Source: DASQDN01 sp035630195 (GTDB taxonomy: Bacteria; Acidobacteriota; Terriglobia; Bryobacterales; Bryobacteraceae). Taken from it: DNA of 23,973 nucleotides. The translations under genes and the position numbers were made by a program. The notes beneath the pieces are model-generated. The model worked only from the letters and a program-made list of their open reading frames with translations. It did no database searches and was not told the origin of the DNA. Location: positions 1 through 23,973 of the forward strand of contig DASQLD010000244.1 in NCBI GenBank assembly GCA_035630195.1, written 5' to 3'. Below are positions 1 to 8,129 of this stretch, piece after piece. Each line of letters opens with the position of its first letter. Within the stretch, counting starts at the first letter, position 1.

Positions 1-143
1 GACTCAGGACATACCAAACCATCGTAGCTACGCTTGGAAACATGATTCTCCGTATCAGCTTAAATGTTTTATCTGGCCTGTCGGTTCAAAAAAGGTTCGA
101 AGGACTTGTTGATTTGCAGTGGATAGCACTACTATAGGTTCCG

Positions 144-1631
144 ATGAGCATGCCATCCGAATCAGATTGCAATCCGACGCTATTTCAGGTGAACACGCGC
201 GTTACACTGTCTGCCCTCTCCAGGAGACTTGTCAGGCACGCTACCCTCGATGACTTTCCCGACTCCGAACTGGCTCGTCTGGCTGGCGAGGGCTTTGAGT
301 GGATTTGGTTCTTGGGTGTGTGGCAAACCGGACCCGCAGGGCGGGCAGTCTCACTTAGTCATGGTGAATGGTTAACGGAGTATCGTCGACTGCTGCCCGA
401 TTTCGAGGAGACCGATGTCTGCGGCTCATGTTTCGCCATTCAAGACTACACAGCTCATATCGATTTTGGGGGCGACGAAGCCTTATCAAGGTTACGGGAT
501 CGCGTGCATGCGCATGGCATGCGATTACTGCTTGATTTCGTTCCGAATCACACGGCTCCGGACCACCCCTGGGTGAAGCAACATCCGGAGTTCTATGTTC
601 ACGGCAATGAAGACCTATTGGCACGTGAGCCGATGAACTATGCTCGTGTTCCCACGCCCGATGGCTCGATGGTTCTAGCCTTTGGTCGCGATCCGTACTT
701 CGCTGGTTGGCCGGACACGTTTCAGTTGAACTATGCGGAACCCAGTCTGCAGGAGGAGCAGGCGCGCGTCTTGGAGAAAATCGCGACACAGTGTGATGGC
801 GTTCGATGTGACATGGCGATGCTTGTTCTCCCGGATGTTTTCGAGCGCACATGGGGCCGACGCCCGGAACCGTTTTGGGAGTCAGTGATTCAACGGATAC
901 GCGCAAAGAAAAAGGGCTTCGTCTTCATGGCCGAAGTTTATTGGGACCTCGAATGGACGTTGCAGCAACAGGGATTCGATTACACCTACGACAAGCGGCT
1001 GTACGATAGGCTCCACGAAGGACACACCCAGCCGGTGAGGGATCACTTTCGGGCAGACATTGACTTTCAACGCAAGTCCGCTCGCTTTTTGGAAAACCAC
1101 GACGAACCACGCGCGGCAGCGACTTTTGAACTCGAGAAGCACAAAGCTGCGGCGGTTCTGACGTTCTTATGCCCCGGTCTCCGATTCATACATCAAGGCC
1201 AGCGGGAAGGGTTCACTAAACGCATCCCAGTCCACTTAGGACGCGGCCCGGAAGAATCAACGAACTCCGATATCGAAACGTTCTACGCTCAACTCCTCCG
1301 TTGCATAAAGCGTATGGAGGCGCGTTGTGGCGAATGGAGCTTGCTCGAAGCCTCACCGGCTTGGGACGGCAACTGGACGAACGACTGTTTCATCTGTTTC
1401 CTTTGGCGAGGAGCAAACGGCGAAATGCTATTGGTCGCGATTAACTATGCGCCGAACCAAAGCCAATGTCACGTACATTTGCCCCGTTTCGACGGGGGCG
1501 ACAGCATCAAGCTGACGGACTTGATGAGCTCGGAAGTATACGAGCGGTCCCGCAACGATCTCGACGCCCATGGCCTCTACCTGGATCTGCCGGGCTGGGG
1601 CTACAACGTCTTCGAACTGAAAAGTCTATGA
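144..1631 (+). CDS. GH13 alpha-amylase-family glycosidase
   Basis: 495 residues with all four catalytic blocks of the GH13 TIM barrel. Region I is DFVPNH at 131-136, the nucleophile is Asp223 in GVRCD, the acid/base is Glu264 in FMAEV, and region IV is NHD at 318-320. By family knowledge it hydrolyses or transfers alpha-glucosidic bonds. There is no signal peptide, so it probably acts in the cytoplasm on glycogen- or maltodextrin-like or trehalose-related substrates; the exact specificity cannot be read from sequence. ATG 144 and ATG 150 are both possible starts, and only a weak AGG lies upstream. A loose TTGATT-18-TATAGG promoter-like pair at 109-138 would make the message nearly leaderless, which is weak evidence. 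The 3' end overlaps the convergent gene by 6 bp: CTATGA holds TGA on this strand and TAG on the other. No partner glycogen genes are seen nearby. Confidence 0.93.
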   Translation: MSMPSESDCNPTLFQVNTRVTLSALSRRLVRHATLDDFPDSELARLAGEGFEWIWFLGVWQTGPAGRAVSLSHGEWLTEYRRLLPDFEETDVCGSCFAIQDYTAHIDFGGDEALSRLRDRVHAHGMRLLLDFVPNHTAPDHPWVKQHPEFYVHGNEDLLAREPMNYARVPTPDGSMVLAFGRDPYFAGWPDTFQLNYAEPSLQEEQARVLEKIATQCDGVRCDMAMLVLPDVFERTWGRRPEPFWESVIQRIRAKKKGFVFMAEVYWDLEWTLQQQGFDYTYDKRLYDRLHEGHTQPVRDHFRADIDFQRKSARFLENHDEPRAAATFELEKHKAAAVLTFLCPGLRFIHQGQREGFTKRIPVHLGRGPEESTNSDIETFYAQLLRCIKRMEARCGEWSLLEASPAWDGNWTNDCFICFLWRGANGEMLLVAINYAPNQSQCHVHLPRFDGGDSIKLTDLMSSEVYERSRNDLDAHGLYLDLPGWGYNVFELKSL

Positions 1632-2576
1632 CCGCGGTGAGAGCCAGATGATGTTGTACGAAAGGCCAATTGAGCGGATGTCGCTTCCGATCCGTGTGTC
1701 GACTCCGTTGAAGTAACTAATTTTGATCGATTGTCGACCGGTCAGGGCAATCCCAAAACTCGCGCCCAGTCTCTGATTACCAAGATAGTCGGAGTTGTCC
1801 CGTCCATTAACGTTGGTTCGGCCACCAGTATAGAGGGTCCAATCGAGCGCCAGCCAGGTTCGACGCGTTAAGACACGCACAAGGTGGGCTTGCAGACTCC
1901 CTAGCGGAAGCTGCGTACGCCGGAACGCTCCATTGAACTTGGGGTTTTTAGTAAATAGCCAAACCCCAGCCGCTCCCTCCAGAGTCCACTTTCCCACAGC
2001 GTGCGATACGCCGATCTCAGGCTTAAAGGCCCAGCGGTTCGTGCCGACGTTTATCAACCGGACTGGGTCGTATTGTCCTGTGGGTGCGTTTGCGGTGATG
2101 CTGGCTCCGATAATGGTCTTCTGACGGTACGCCCGAAACTCACTAAGGTGCATGGCAGGAGCGCCATAGAGATTCATGGCGTATCGGAAGGTCGCGTCCG
2201 CCAGTCCGCTCCGATAAATAGCCTGCTGAGTGCCGGAAACGCGGCCATCGAGGTCCGCGATCACATACGGAAGAACTGCCAGGACTTGGGCGGTGCGACC
2301 AGCCACACCAAGAGTTTGTCCAAATGCGAAAGTACCGATATTCGCGTTGACGCGCCCATCTTCAACCGGCAAGCTGGGATCGAAAAGTAGACCGCCGCGA
2401 TTATTTGTGGCGCTAAATCCAAAAAAGTTAACGCCGACCGGAGTCGGAATGTAAGCGCGCGGCTGCAACTCTTGAGCAGTCAGTGGACCGGCCCAAAGGC
2501 AGCATAGCAAAAACAAGCAGCTTGCGAGTCTCAGCAGCGGCGCAGAGATACCTCGGCCAAATCGAGAAAGGCTCAT
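1626..2576 (-). CDS. Outer-membrane beta-barrel protein, MetA-like transporter family (PF13557 type)
   Basis: 316 residues. A basic N-terminus and hydrophobic stretch end in GPLTA/QE, a good signal-peptidase I site near residue 35. The mature start contains PRAYIPTPVGVNFFGF, the recognisable opening of the phenol-degradation MetA-like putative transporters. The rest alternates short amphipathic beta-strands with turns, as expected of an outer-membrane barrel. Substrate is unknown. The gene lies 46 bp downstream of tamB on the same strand, so it may be the last gene of that operon and a client of it. ATG 2576 is the only in-frame start after an upstream stop at 2607-2609, yet it has no Shine-Dalgarno sequence. 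Instead a perfect hairpin fills the position of a ribosome-binding site (2578-2604). The family call is fairly sure; the operon link is inferred. Confidence 0.8.
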   Translation of the reverse strand: MSLSRFGRGISAPLLRLASCLFLLCCLWAGPLTAQELQPRAYIPTPVGVNFFGFSATNNRGGLLFDPSLPVEDGRVNANIGTFAFGQTLGVAGRTAQVLAVLPYVIADLDGRVSGTQQAIYRSGLADATFRYAMNLYGAPAMHLSEFRAYRQKTIIGASITANAPTGQYDPVRLINVGTNRWAFKPEIGVSHAVGKWTLEGAAGVWLFTKNPKFNGAFRRTQLPLGSLQAHLVRVLTRRTWLALDWTLYTGGRTNVNGRDNSDYLGNQRLGASFGIALTGRQSIKISYFNGVDTRIGSDIRSIGLSYNIIWLSPRS

Positions 2577-2577
2577 G

Positions 2578-2604
2578 GAATGGCAATCGGTCGAATTGCC
2601 ATTC
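2578..2604 (-). promoter_or_regulatory. Perfect 10-bp stem-loop directly upstream of a start codon
   Basis: GAATGGCAAT (2578-2587) is exactly inverted as ATTGCCATTC (2595-2604), with a 7-nt loop. In the leftward transcript the stem begins 18 nt after the tamB stop and ends one nucleotide before the ATG of the MetA-like gene. No T-tract follows on either strand, so it is not a classical rho-independent terminator. It may control translation initiation, process the mRNA or stabilise the tamB end. The repeat is directly visible; its role is inference. Confidence 0.7.
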
Positions 2605-2622
2605 TCTCACCAAGCGCCCTCG

Positions 2623-5600
2623 CTACCGAAATTGTTTTTTATATAGGAAATCGATGCTGAAGATACCGTTCTCATCGCGATTGGCCATCGCCGACCACTG
2701 GCGGCTGAGCGACCACTCGATACGTACAATCTGCGTATTGGGATCTTCGAGCGCCGTGACATAAGTAAACGTCAGATTGGGAGCCACTTGTTGTTCGAGG
2801 GTTACGCGCGCTTGCGGCAGATCGGATCCACTTGTAAACGTCGGGTCGATCTTTAGCTGACTCACACCGAAGACACGCTGCAGACGACTGGCAACAGGGT
2901 CAGCGATGGCCTTACTCACAATTGCCGTTTCGCCCATTTGTTGGAACGATTGCTGTGGCTGGGAGGGCTGGTTAGCCAGTATTGTGGGGTCTGACGTTGG
3001 CGTCTTACCCGACGCGAGTAGCCCGACGATCTCCTGAAATTGCAGTGGTGGATCGGACGTGTAACTCAACTTCATGTTGTCGATAGGACCGGAGACCGTA
3101 AGTACGACATGGACACCCTTCGCCTGAGTCTCGAGCGTAACATTCAGGATTGGTTCGATCCGCACTGGATTATAGAAGGAGATCGTCCCCGAACTGACCC
3201 GGTATTCCGAACCAAAGAACACGAGATCTCCTTCCGTGATCAATACTCGGCCGAGAACGCCTGGTCGGGACGCGGTGCCACGGATACGCAGATCGGCATC
3301 GAGTTGGATGTTCTGAGCAAGCGACGCTTGAACCGCCGTTGCAGACGAAGTTCGCACTCGGACATCGAGCCGCATATTGTCGAGTAGCGGATCAGGAGCT
3401 TCAGGAGACTGGACTGGCGGAGCGGCTCGCGTGAGGATGGAGCCCATATCGCTCTGCGGCGCATAGGTGATGCGGTTGATGTTGATTGTGCCGGAGGCAA
3501 GGCTTGCTAACGTTGTGCCAGTAACGTTCACGAACGCGCTCACCACTACGCTGACGCCTTGCTGCATGCGCACACGAACGCTGTTGGCAGTAGCTCGAAG
3601 TCCCAGCCGGAGCTGATCGCCCATTGCGACAAAACCGGTCATTCCCACCTTCCCGCCGCCAGACTGCGCGGTTAGTGTGCGGATAGTCGCAGTGTTACCG
3701 TTGAAGACAATCAGACCGTTCGCGTTTGAGATGCCGTTCGGAAGGTTGACGTGATTAATGGATGCGTTCTTCAGCTCCAGATTGCCGGTGACAAGCGGCT
3801 TAGCCAAAGTGCCACGCACTGTCGCCCCCAAAACGATGTTGCCGGACGAATAGATATCCTGACTGAAGTTCTGCAGGAGCCCGATGTCAGTTTTCGCGCT
3901 CAGATTAAGGTCCATCTTGCGGTCGCCAATTAGCGAAACGCTACCGGTCACGTTTGCATCCGTTTCCGGACCCACCATGTGCGCGCTGTCGACTTTAACG
4001 ACACCACGATCGAGTGTCGCGGCAATGGGTCCCTCGTTTCGGATAGTAATCGGTTTTTCATTGGCCCCTGGCCTTGGCGTCGTGTAAAGTTGCAGCCGCG
4101 CGAGCTGCAAAGAGCCGCGCATTTGCTCCGTCTTCATCACGGGACCGTTCACAGTCACTTTACCTTCGGTCGCCACGTCGTAGACGGTAGGCTGTCCGTT
4201 CGTCTTCCCGAGGAACGATTGCACGCGGCTCCAGAGAACTTTGTCGAAAGTCAGCTCGGCATCCAATGGGTAGTCGCCGGCAAGCTGTGCCGAGCCCTTC
4301 CCATGGATCGATGCCTCCACCAGATTTGAATCGAGCGCGAAGTTCACACGCCCGGCGGTTGTCGCAGCCTTCAGAGTCAGATCCCCAAACGTCTTTCCCT
4401 GCGCTGTAAGCTCTGTAGCGCCAATATCCGCATTAAGGTCCTTGAGCAAGACTTGAGGATTGCCCGCCTGCACAGTCGCAGCGCCGGATGCGGCAAGCTG
4501 AAGCCCTCCGGCAATTCCTGGACGAGCCCTTTGAACATTGCGGATCCGCGCGAGATCTATACGATTGCTGTTGACGCGAAACTGAAGATCGCCCGTCTTA
4601 AGGTTGCCGGCCGGATGATCATAGCGCGCAGTCAGTTCGATCCTTGATGGTCCTGAGACTATTTCCAGCATCGGCATCTCGATCCGCTGCGCTAGGTAAC
4701 TCGCCTTGGCCCGAACCAGGTCGAGCGGCTCGTCATACAACACCGCTTTTGAGAGATCGAGATCGATGCTCCCTTCCGGCTTCTCCATCGTTCCGCTAAC
4801 ATGAGCAGAACCTGAAAGAATGCCGCGGGCCGGAATGTCATTCCGTTTAGCCAGAACCAGAATCCGTTCTACCGGCAGATTTTGGATCTTTGCGTCGGCA
4901 GTTGTCGGATATCCGCGGGTAAGCTGTGTAGCGCCCGTGACCTTGAAATCCGAACCAGCGAAATCAGAGGTAATGTCGTAATTCACCGTCTGTCCTGCAG
5001 TCCATGCCTTCGCGTTCACACTCCCGTAGTTCTGGCCCTCAAAGCGCAGCTCGCGCGCCGCGACATCACCGTTCACGCTCGCAAGCTGGAACTCTGTCGT
5101 TTCTTTTCCTTCGACCTTCGTTTGCGTCAGCGTGCCATTGACATCCACATTCAGATTCAACAACCCTGCGGTGTTGGGTCGTTGTTTTTGCAGTGTGCGG
5201 ACCTGAGCTAGATTGACCTGATTACTCTGCACATGCGCATGAAGCTGTCCCGTCGTGAAACTCTCGCGGGGATGCCGGAATTCCGCTGTCATAGTGAGTT
5301 GCGCTTCTCCGGCTCGAATCCTTGCAGGAGTTAGCGTAACAAGTTGGTCTGACAGATTGATGCGCGCCTGGATATTGTCGAACGGCTCGTCTCTTACAGT
5401 CCCTTTCGCCACCTCCAACGTCGCGCCTCCGGAGGGATTGCCGATCGTCCCTCCGACGCTGGCATCCAGACTCAGCGCTCCGGAGTAACCTGCCGGCGGT
5501 TGTCCGGCCAGAACCATCACATCCGCCAGATCTCCGTTCCGTACACTAACTGTCGCAGCAACTGGCTGTGCAGGCTTAGGGGACCAGTTCTGCAATCCTG

Positions 5601-7485
5601 CCGACGCGCTAAATTGCGCCTGCATCGGCCCGCGCTGCAACAGCCCGTTCGTGACACTCGCCTTGTTCTTCGCGGCGGCGAGGTCGGCAGTCAAAGAATC
5701 GAATCTTCTGCCTTGCATGCTGAATCGATCTATGACCAGGTGTCCCTCGATCTGCGGCGCGTTCATACCGCCCGTTACAGCGCCTGTGAAGCGAGCCTGT
5801 CCGCCTTCCAGTTTGATTGCCCCCGCATTCGCAGGCGACGCGGCCGCAAGCAAATCGTTCAGATTCTTCGAGTCCAACTCAAATGTAAGTCTGTTATTGA
5901 CAGAGCCGCTCAGGTTCAGCCGAGTGTTCGGAAGCGCAATATACGAGTTGGCTACATTGATGTTTCCGGTTGCCCCGTTGTACTGCGCATTGATGCGTCC
6001 TGACACGGGAATTCCACGTCGACCGGGCGCAATCGACAGTTTTGCATTTGCAGTAAGGCTTTTCGCTCCAGGCGTCTTCAGGTCCCCTTGTGCCTGAATT
6101 GGACCGGATACGATGCCATCATAAGGCAGCGGTTTCTCTCCGAGCGCTTCCGACACCGTTTGCAGGTTCAAATTTCGTAGCTGCCCATCTAGCGCATAGC
6201 GTGAAAACTCTTCAAGAGAAGCATTGCCTGTGAACTGCCCACCCAGCGCGGACAACCGAAGCCCCTTAAGGTCGATCCGCTTAGGATCCAGATTGATAGC
6301 GGTATACAAATTCACGTTTCGAATTCGTTGCGAGCCTTGAGAAAACGAAAGGTTCTTGCCCTCCACATTACCGGTCACTTGATAGTTATTCGCCGAGTCA
6401 AGCTTCGCCGTCCCATTCGCGACGATCACACCGTCGGGCCGGGCGCTTACCTTCGCAAGCCGCCCGAGTTCATTCAAAGCAAGGGTCGTCTTGAACTCGA
6501 GCGCGCCTTTTCCCTGTGGATCCTTCAATGTTCCTGACGCCTCGATGTTGGAAGAACCCAGCCCCACGCGCAATCCATCCACAGTTATTCGGTTTTCTGC
6601 GACTGCCGCGTTCCCATCGATATTAATCACCGAAGGTATGTTTCGTCCCTTAAGGTCAAGTGGCACGTTGGCGAGATTCTGAAGATCGGACAGCGCAATG
6701 TGTCCATTGATACGCGCCTTTGTTTTCGGATTCTTCAAATCCTCGAGGGAGCCGTTAATCGTGATATCGGAAGCTGCAGTCGTAATCTTCGCGTTCTCAA
6801 AACCGACGCGATTTCTATCCAGCAGGACGGGCAGCGTGACGGTAAACACTACCGGCGTATTGCGGCCCGAAACAACATACAAAGGCTGCAACGACACCTT
6901 TCCGGTGTAGTTCTGTGTCACGAGGTTATACCAGAGCTGCGCGCGAAGATTCGAGCCCTTCACATCGATTACCTGTTTCTGGGAGTTAAAGGCGAGTTGT
7001 CCATTACTAAGGTGAAAATAGTCCACTGCCAGATCGACAACGGTGTCGAGAATCGTGGTATCCGACTCCGGCTTTTTCTCCTTCGGTTCCGGGATGTTCG
7101 TTGTGCCGTCCGCGAACACCATGACATTTACTTCAGGCCGTTCGATCCCCAGGTACGAAACATCGAGAATGCGTCCAAAACTCGTGAACAAGCGAAGATT
7201 TGCCTGAACCCGGCCAACACGTACAAAGGGCGCCGATCCAGCAGGCTCCTTGCCGTGAATCACAAAGTTAGAGACAACAGCCTCCAGACGTCGAGGACTG
7301 AAGGAAAAGGATCCAAGCTCTACTTTTCCGCCAACGCCCGCTTCCGTCGCCGTAACGATCTTTTCCCGAACGAAGTTTCGGAACCAGTCGGTCTGAACGA
7401 TGACAACCGCTGCAAGACCAACGACGACGACAAAGGCGGCCAATCCAATCGCGACGTTTCGAAGTATTCGGAGTGGTTTATTCAC
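2623..7485 (-). CDS. tamB: TamB-family translocation and assembly module protein
   Basis: 1620 residues. One N-terminal transmembrane segment (about residues 11-31) anchors a long beta-rich periplasmic body, as in TamB/AsmA-like proteins that span the periplasm and carry a hydrophobic groove. About the last 230 residues fit the conserved TamB C-terminal domain (DUF490), including LRIRGTASRPGVLGRVLITE, a DPPLQ element and the FGVSQLKIDPTF segment near the end. TamB proteins work with Omp85 partners in outer-membrane protein insertion or phospholipid transport. The body shows a clear tandem duplication (about 655-870 and 877-1082), each copy with an YDEP/RDEPF-like, TARYDHP/TAEFRHP-like and NSNRIDLARIR/QSNQVNLAQVR-like element. 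The start is GTG 7485 with GAGAGG 7 nt upstream. It overlaps the stop of the preceding gene by 4 bases (GTGA), implying coupled translation. Confidence 0.95.
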   Translation of the reverse strand: MNKPLRILRNVAIGLAAFVVVVGLAAVVIVQTDWFRNFVREKIVTATEAGVGGKVELGSFSFSPRRLEAVVSNFVIHGKEPAGSAPFVRVGRVQANLRLFTSFGRILDVSYLGIERPEVNVMVFADGTTNIPEPKEKKPESDTTILDTVVDLAVDYFHLSNGQLAFNSQKQVIDVKGSNLRAQLWYNLVTQNYTGKVSLQPLYVVSGRNTPVVFTVTLPVLLDRNRVGFENAKITTAASDITINGSLEDLKNPKTKARINGHIALSDLQNLANVPLDLKGRNIPSVINIDGNAAVAENRITVDGLRVGLGSSNIEASGTLKDPQGKGALEFKTTLALNELGRLAKVSARPDGVIVANGTAKLDSANNYQVTGNVEGKNLSFSQGSQRIRNVNLYTAINLDPKRIDLKGLRLSALGGQFTGNASLEEFSRYALDGQLRNLNLQTVSEALGEKPLPYDGIVSGPIQAQGDLKTPGAKSLTANAKLSIAPGRRGIPVSGRINAQYNGATGNINVANSYIALPNTRLNLSGSVNNRLTFELDSKNLNDLLAAASPANAGAIKLEGGQARFTGAVTGGMNAPQIEGHLVIDRFSMQGRRFDSLTADLAAAKNKASVTNGLLQRGPMQAQFSASAGLQNWSPKPAQPVAATVSVRNGDLADVMVLAGQPPAGYSGALSLDASVGGTIGNPSGGATLEVAKGTVRDEPFDNIQARINLSDQLVTLTPARIRAGEAQLTMTAEFRHPRESFTTGQLHAHVQSNQVNLAQVRTLQKQRPNTAGLLNLNVDVNGTLTQTKVEGKETTEFQLASVNGDVAARELRFEGQNYGSVNAKAWTAGQTVNYDITSDFAGSDFKVTGATQLTRGYPTTADAKIQNLPVERILVLAKRNDIPARGILSGSAHVSGTMEKPEGSIDLDLSKAVLYDEPLDLVRAKASYLAQRIEMPMLEIVSGPSRIELTARYDHPAGNLKTGDLQFRVNSNRIDLARIRNVQRARPGIAGGLQLAASGAATVQAGNPQVLLKDLNADIGATELTAQGKTFGDLTLKAATTAGRVNFALDSNLVEASIHGKGSAQLAGDYPLDAELTFDKVLWSRVQSFLGKTNGQPTVYDVATEGKVTVNGPVMKTEQMRGSLQLARLQLYTTPRPGANEKPITIRNEGPIAATLDRGVVKVDSAHMVGPETDANVTGSVSLIGDRKMDLNLSAKTDIGLLQNFSQDIYSSGNIVLGATVRGTLAKPLVTGNLELKNASINHVNLPNGISNANGLIVFNGNTATIRTLTAQSGGGKVGMTGFVAMGDQLRLGLRATANSVRVRMQQGVSVVVSAFVNVTGTTLASLASGTININRITYAPQSDMGSILTRAAPPVQSPEAPDPLLDNMRLDVRVRTSSATAVQASLAQNIQLDADLRIRGTASRPGVLGRVLITEGDLVFFGSEYRVSSGTISFYNPVRIEPILNVTLETQAKGVHVVLTVSGPIDNMKLSYTSDPPLQFQEIVGLLASGKTPTSDPTILANQPSQPQQSFQQMGETAIVSKAIADPVASRLQRVFGVSQLKIDPTFTSGSDLPQARVTLEQQVAPNLTFTYVTALEDPNTQIVRIEWSLSRQWSAMANRDENGIFSIDFLYKKQFR

Positions 7486-8129
7486 CTTGCAACCTCTCGA
7501 CTCGGGGCGGTTCCGCCAAACGCGGCATCCCGATATTCAATTCGTGTGCGACGCTTTGTTTCCTCGATCCATTCCTCAAATCTCTGGTTGACGAGCTCGC
7601 CACTGATGATTTCCCGGATCTTTGGAGTTAGCGCTTCCAGGCTATTGCTCTTCGGATACGCCTTCTCGAGCTCTCGACGATGCTTTTCGTAGTAATCACG
7701 AACATCTTCGTCGGTCACAAGGACGCCTGGCCGGAACCTTTCATCGATGAATCGAAGAACTGTCAGTTGCCAGAGCAGATAGCGGCGGAGTTGCTCCGCT
7801 GTCAAACTGTAACGCGTCAGCGCCGCAGCATCGCGATGCTGCGGCTGAAGCAGCGCATCGACGTCGCGTTCATTGGGCTGACTATATCCGCCGTTCATGG
7901 TCTCCTGTCGCACAAGCTCCTGCACAATCAGGCGATCAGCGACCTTACGTTTGGCTTCCATACTTACGTTTACAGGCTCGCCGTTCACAAACTGCGAAGC
8001 TCGTAGATCGCGTTCGATATCGCTCGTCTTTACTACACGCCTGCCGACGATGATTGCGACCCGGTCGAGTACTACCGTGGCGCTGAGCAACCACGTGAGA
8101 TTCACGAAGATAAGGGTCCTGAACAACAT
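7482..8129 (-). CDS. SurA-like periplasmic chaperone without PPIase domain
   Basis: 215 residues from ATG 8129. I prefer this start over upstream codons because it overlaps the Omp85 stop in TGATG and opens a short signal peptide (MLFRTLIFVNLTWLLSA). An AGGA lies about 11 nt upstream. The mature N-terminus, VLDRVAIIVGRRVVKTSDIE, resembles the start of SurA (DRVxAxVNxxxIxxSDI). It is followed by the helical core typical of SurA/trigger-factor-like chaperones: AKRKVADRLIVQELVRQE, YSLTAEQLRRYL and VTDEDVRDYYEKH. In SurA-type PPIases a parvulin domain follows the last element; here the protein ends after one more amphipathic helical segment. I infer a holdase that hands unfolded outer-membrane proteins to the Omp85/TamB products encoded on either side. 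Both neighbours overlap it by 1-4 bases. Confidence 0.82.
   Translation of the reverse strand: MLFRTLIFVNLTWLLSATVVLDRVAIIVGRRVVKTSDIERDLRASQFVNGEPVNVSMEAKRKVADRLIVQELVRQETMNGGYSQPNERDVDALLQPQHRDAAALTRYSLTAEQLRRYLLWQLTVLRFIDERFRPGVLVTDEDVRDYYEKHRRELEKAYPKSNSLEALTPKIREIISGELVNQRFEEWIEETKRRTRIEYRDAAFGGTAPSREVAR

Noticed and set aside
1..143. Open frame at the left edge as the end of an upstream gene
   Set aside because: About 38 codons without any recognisable motif and no support from context.
6700..7692. 330-residue open frame on the plus strand
   Set aside because: It lies antisense across the TamB N-terminus and the chaperone gene, is rich in Arg and low in any domain-like pattern, and arises from codon bias of the real genes.
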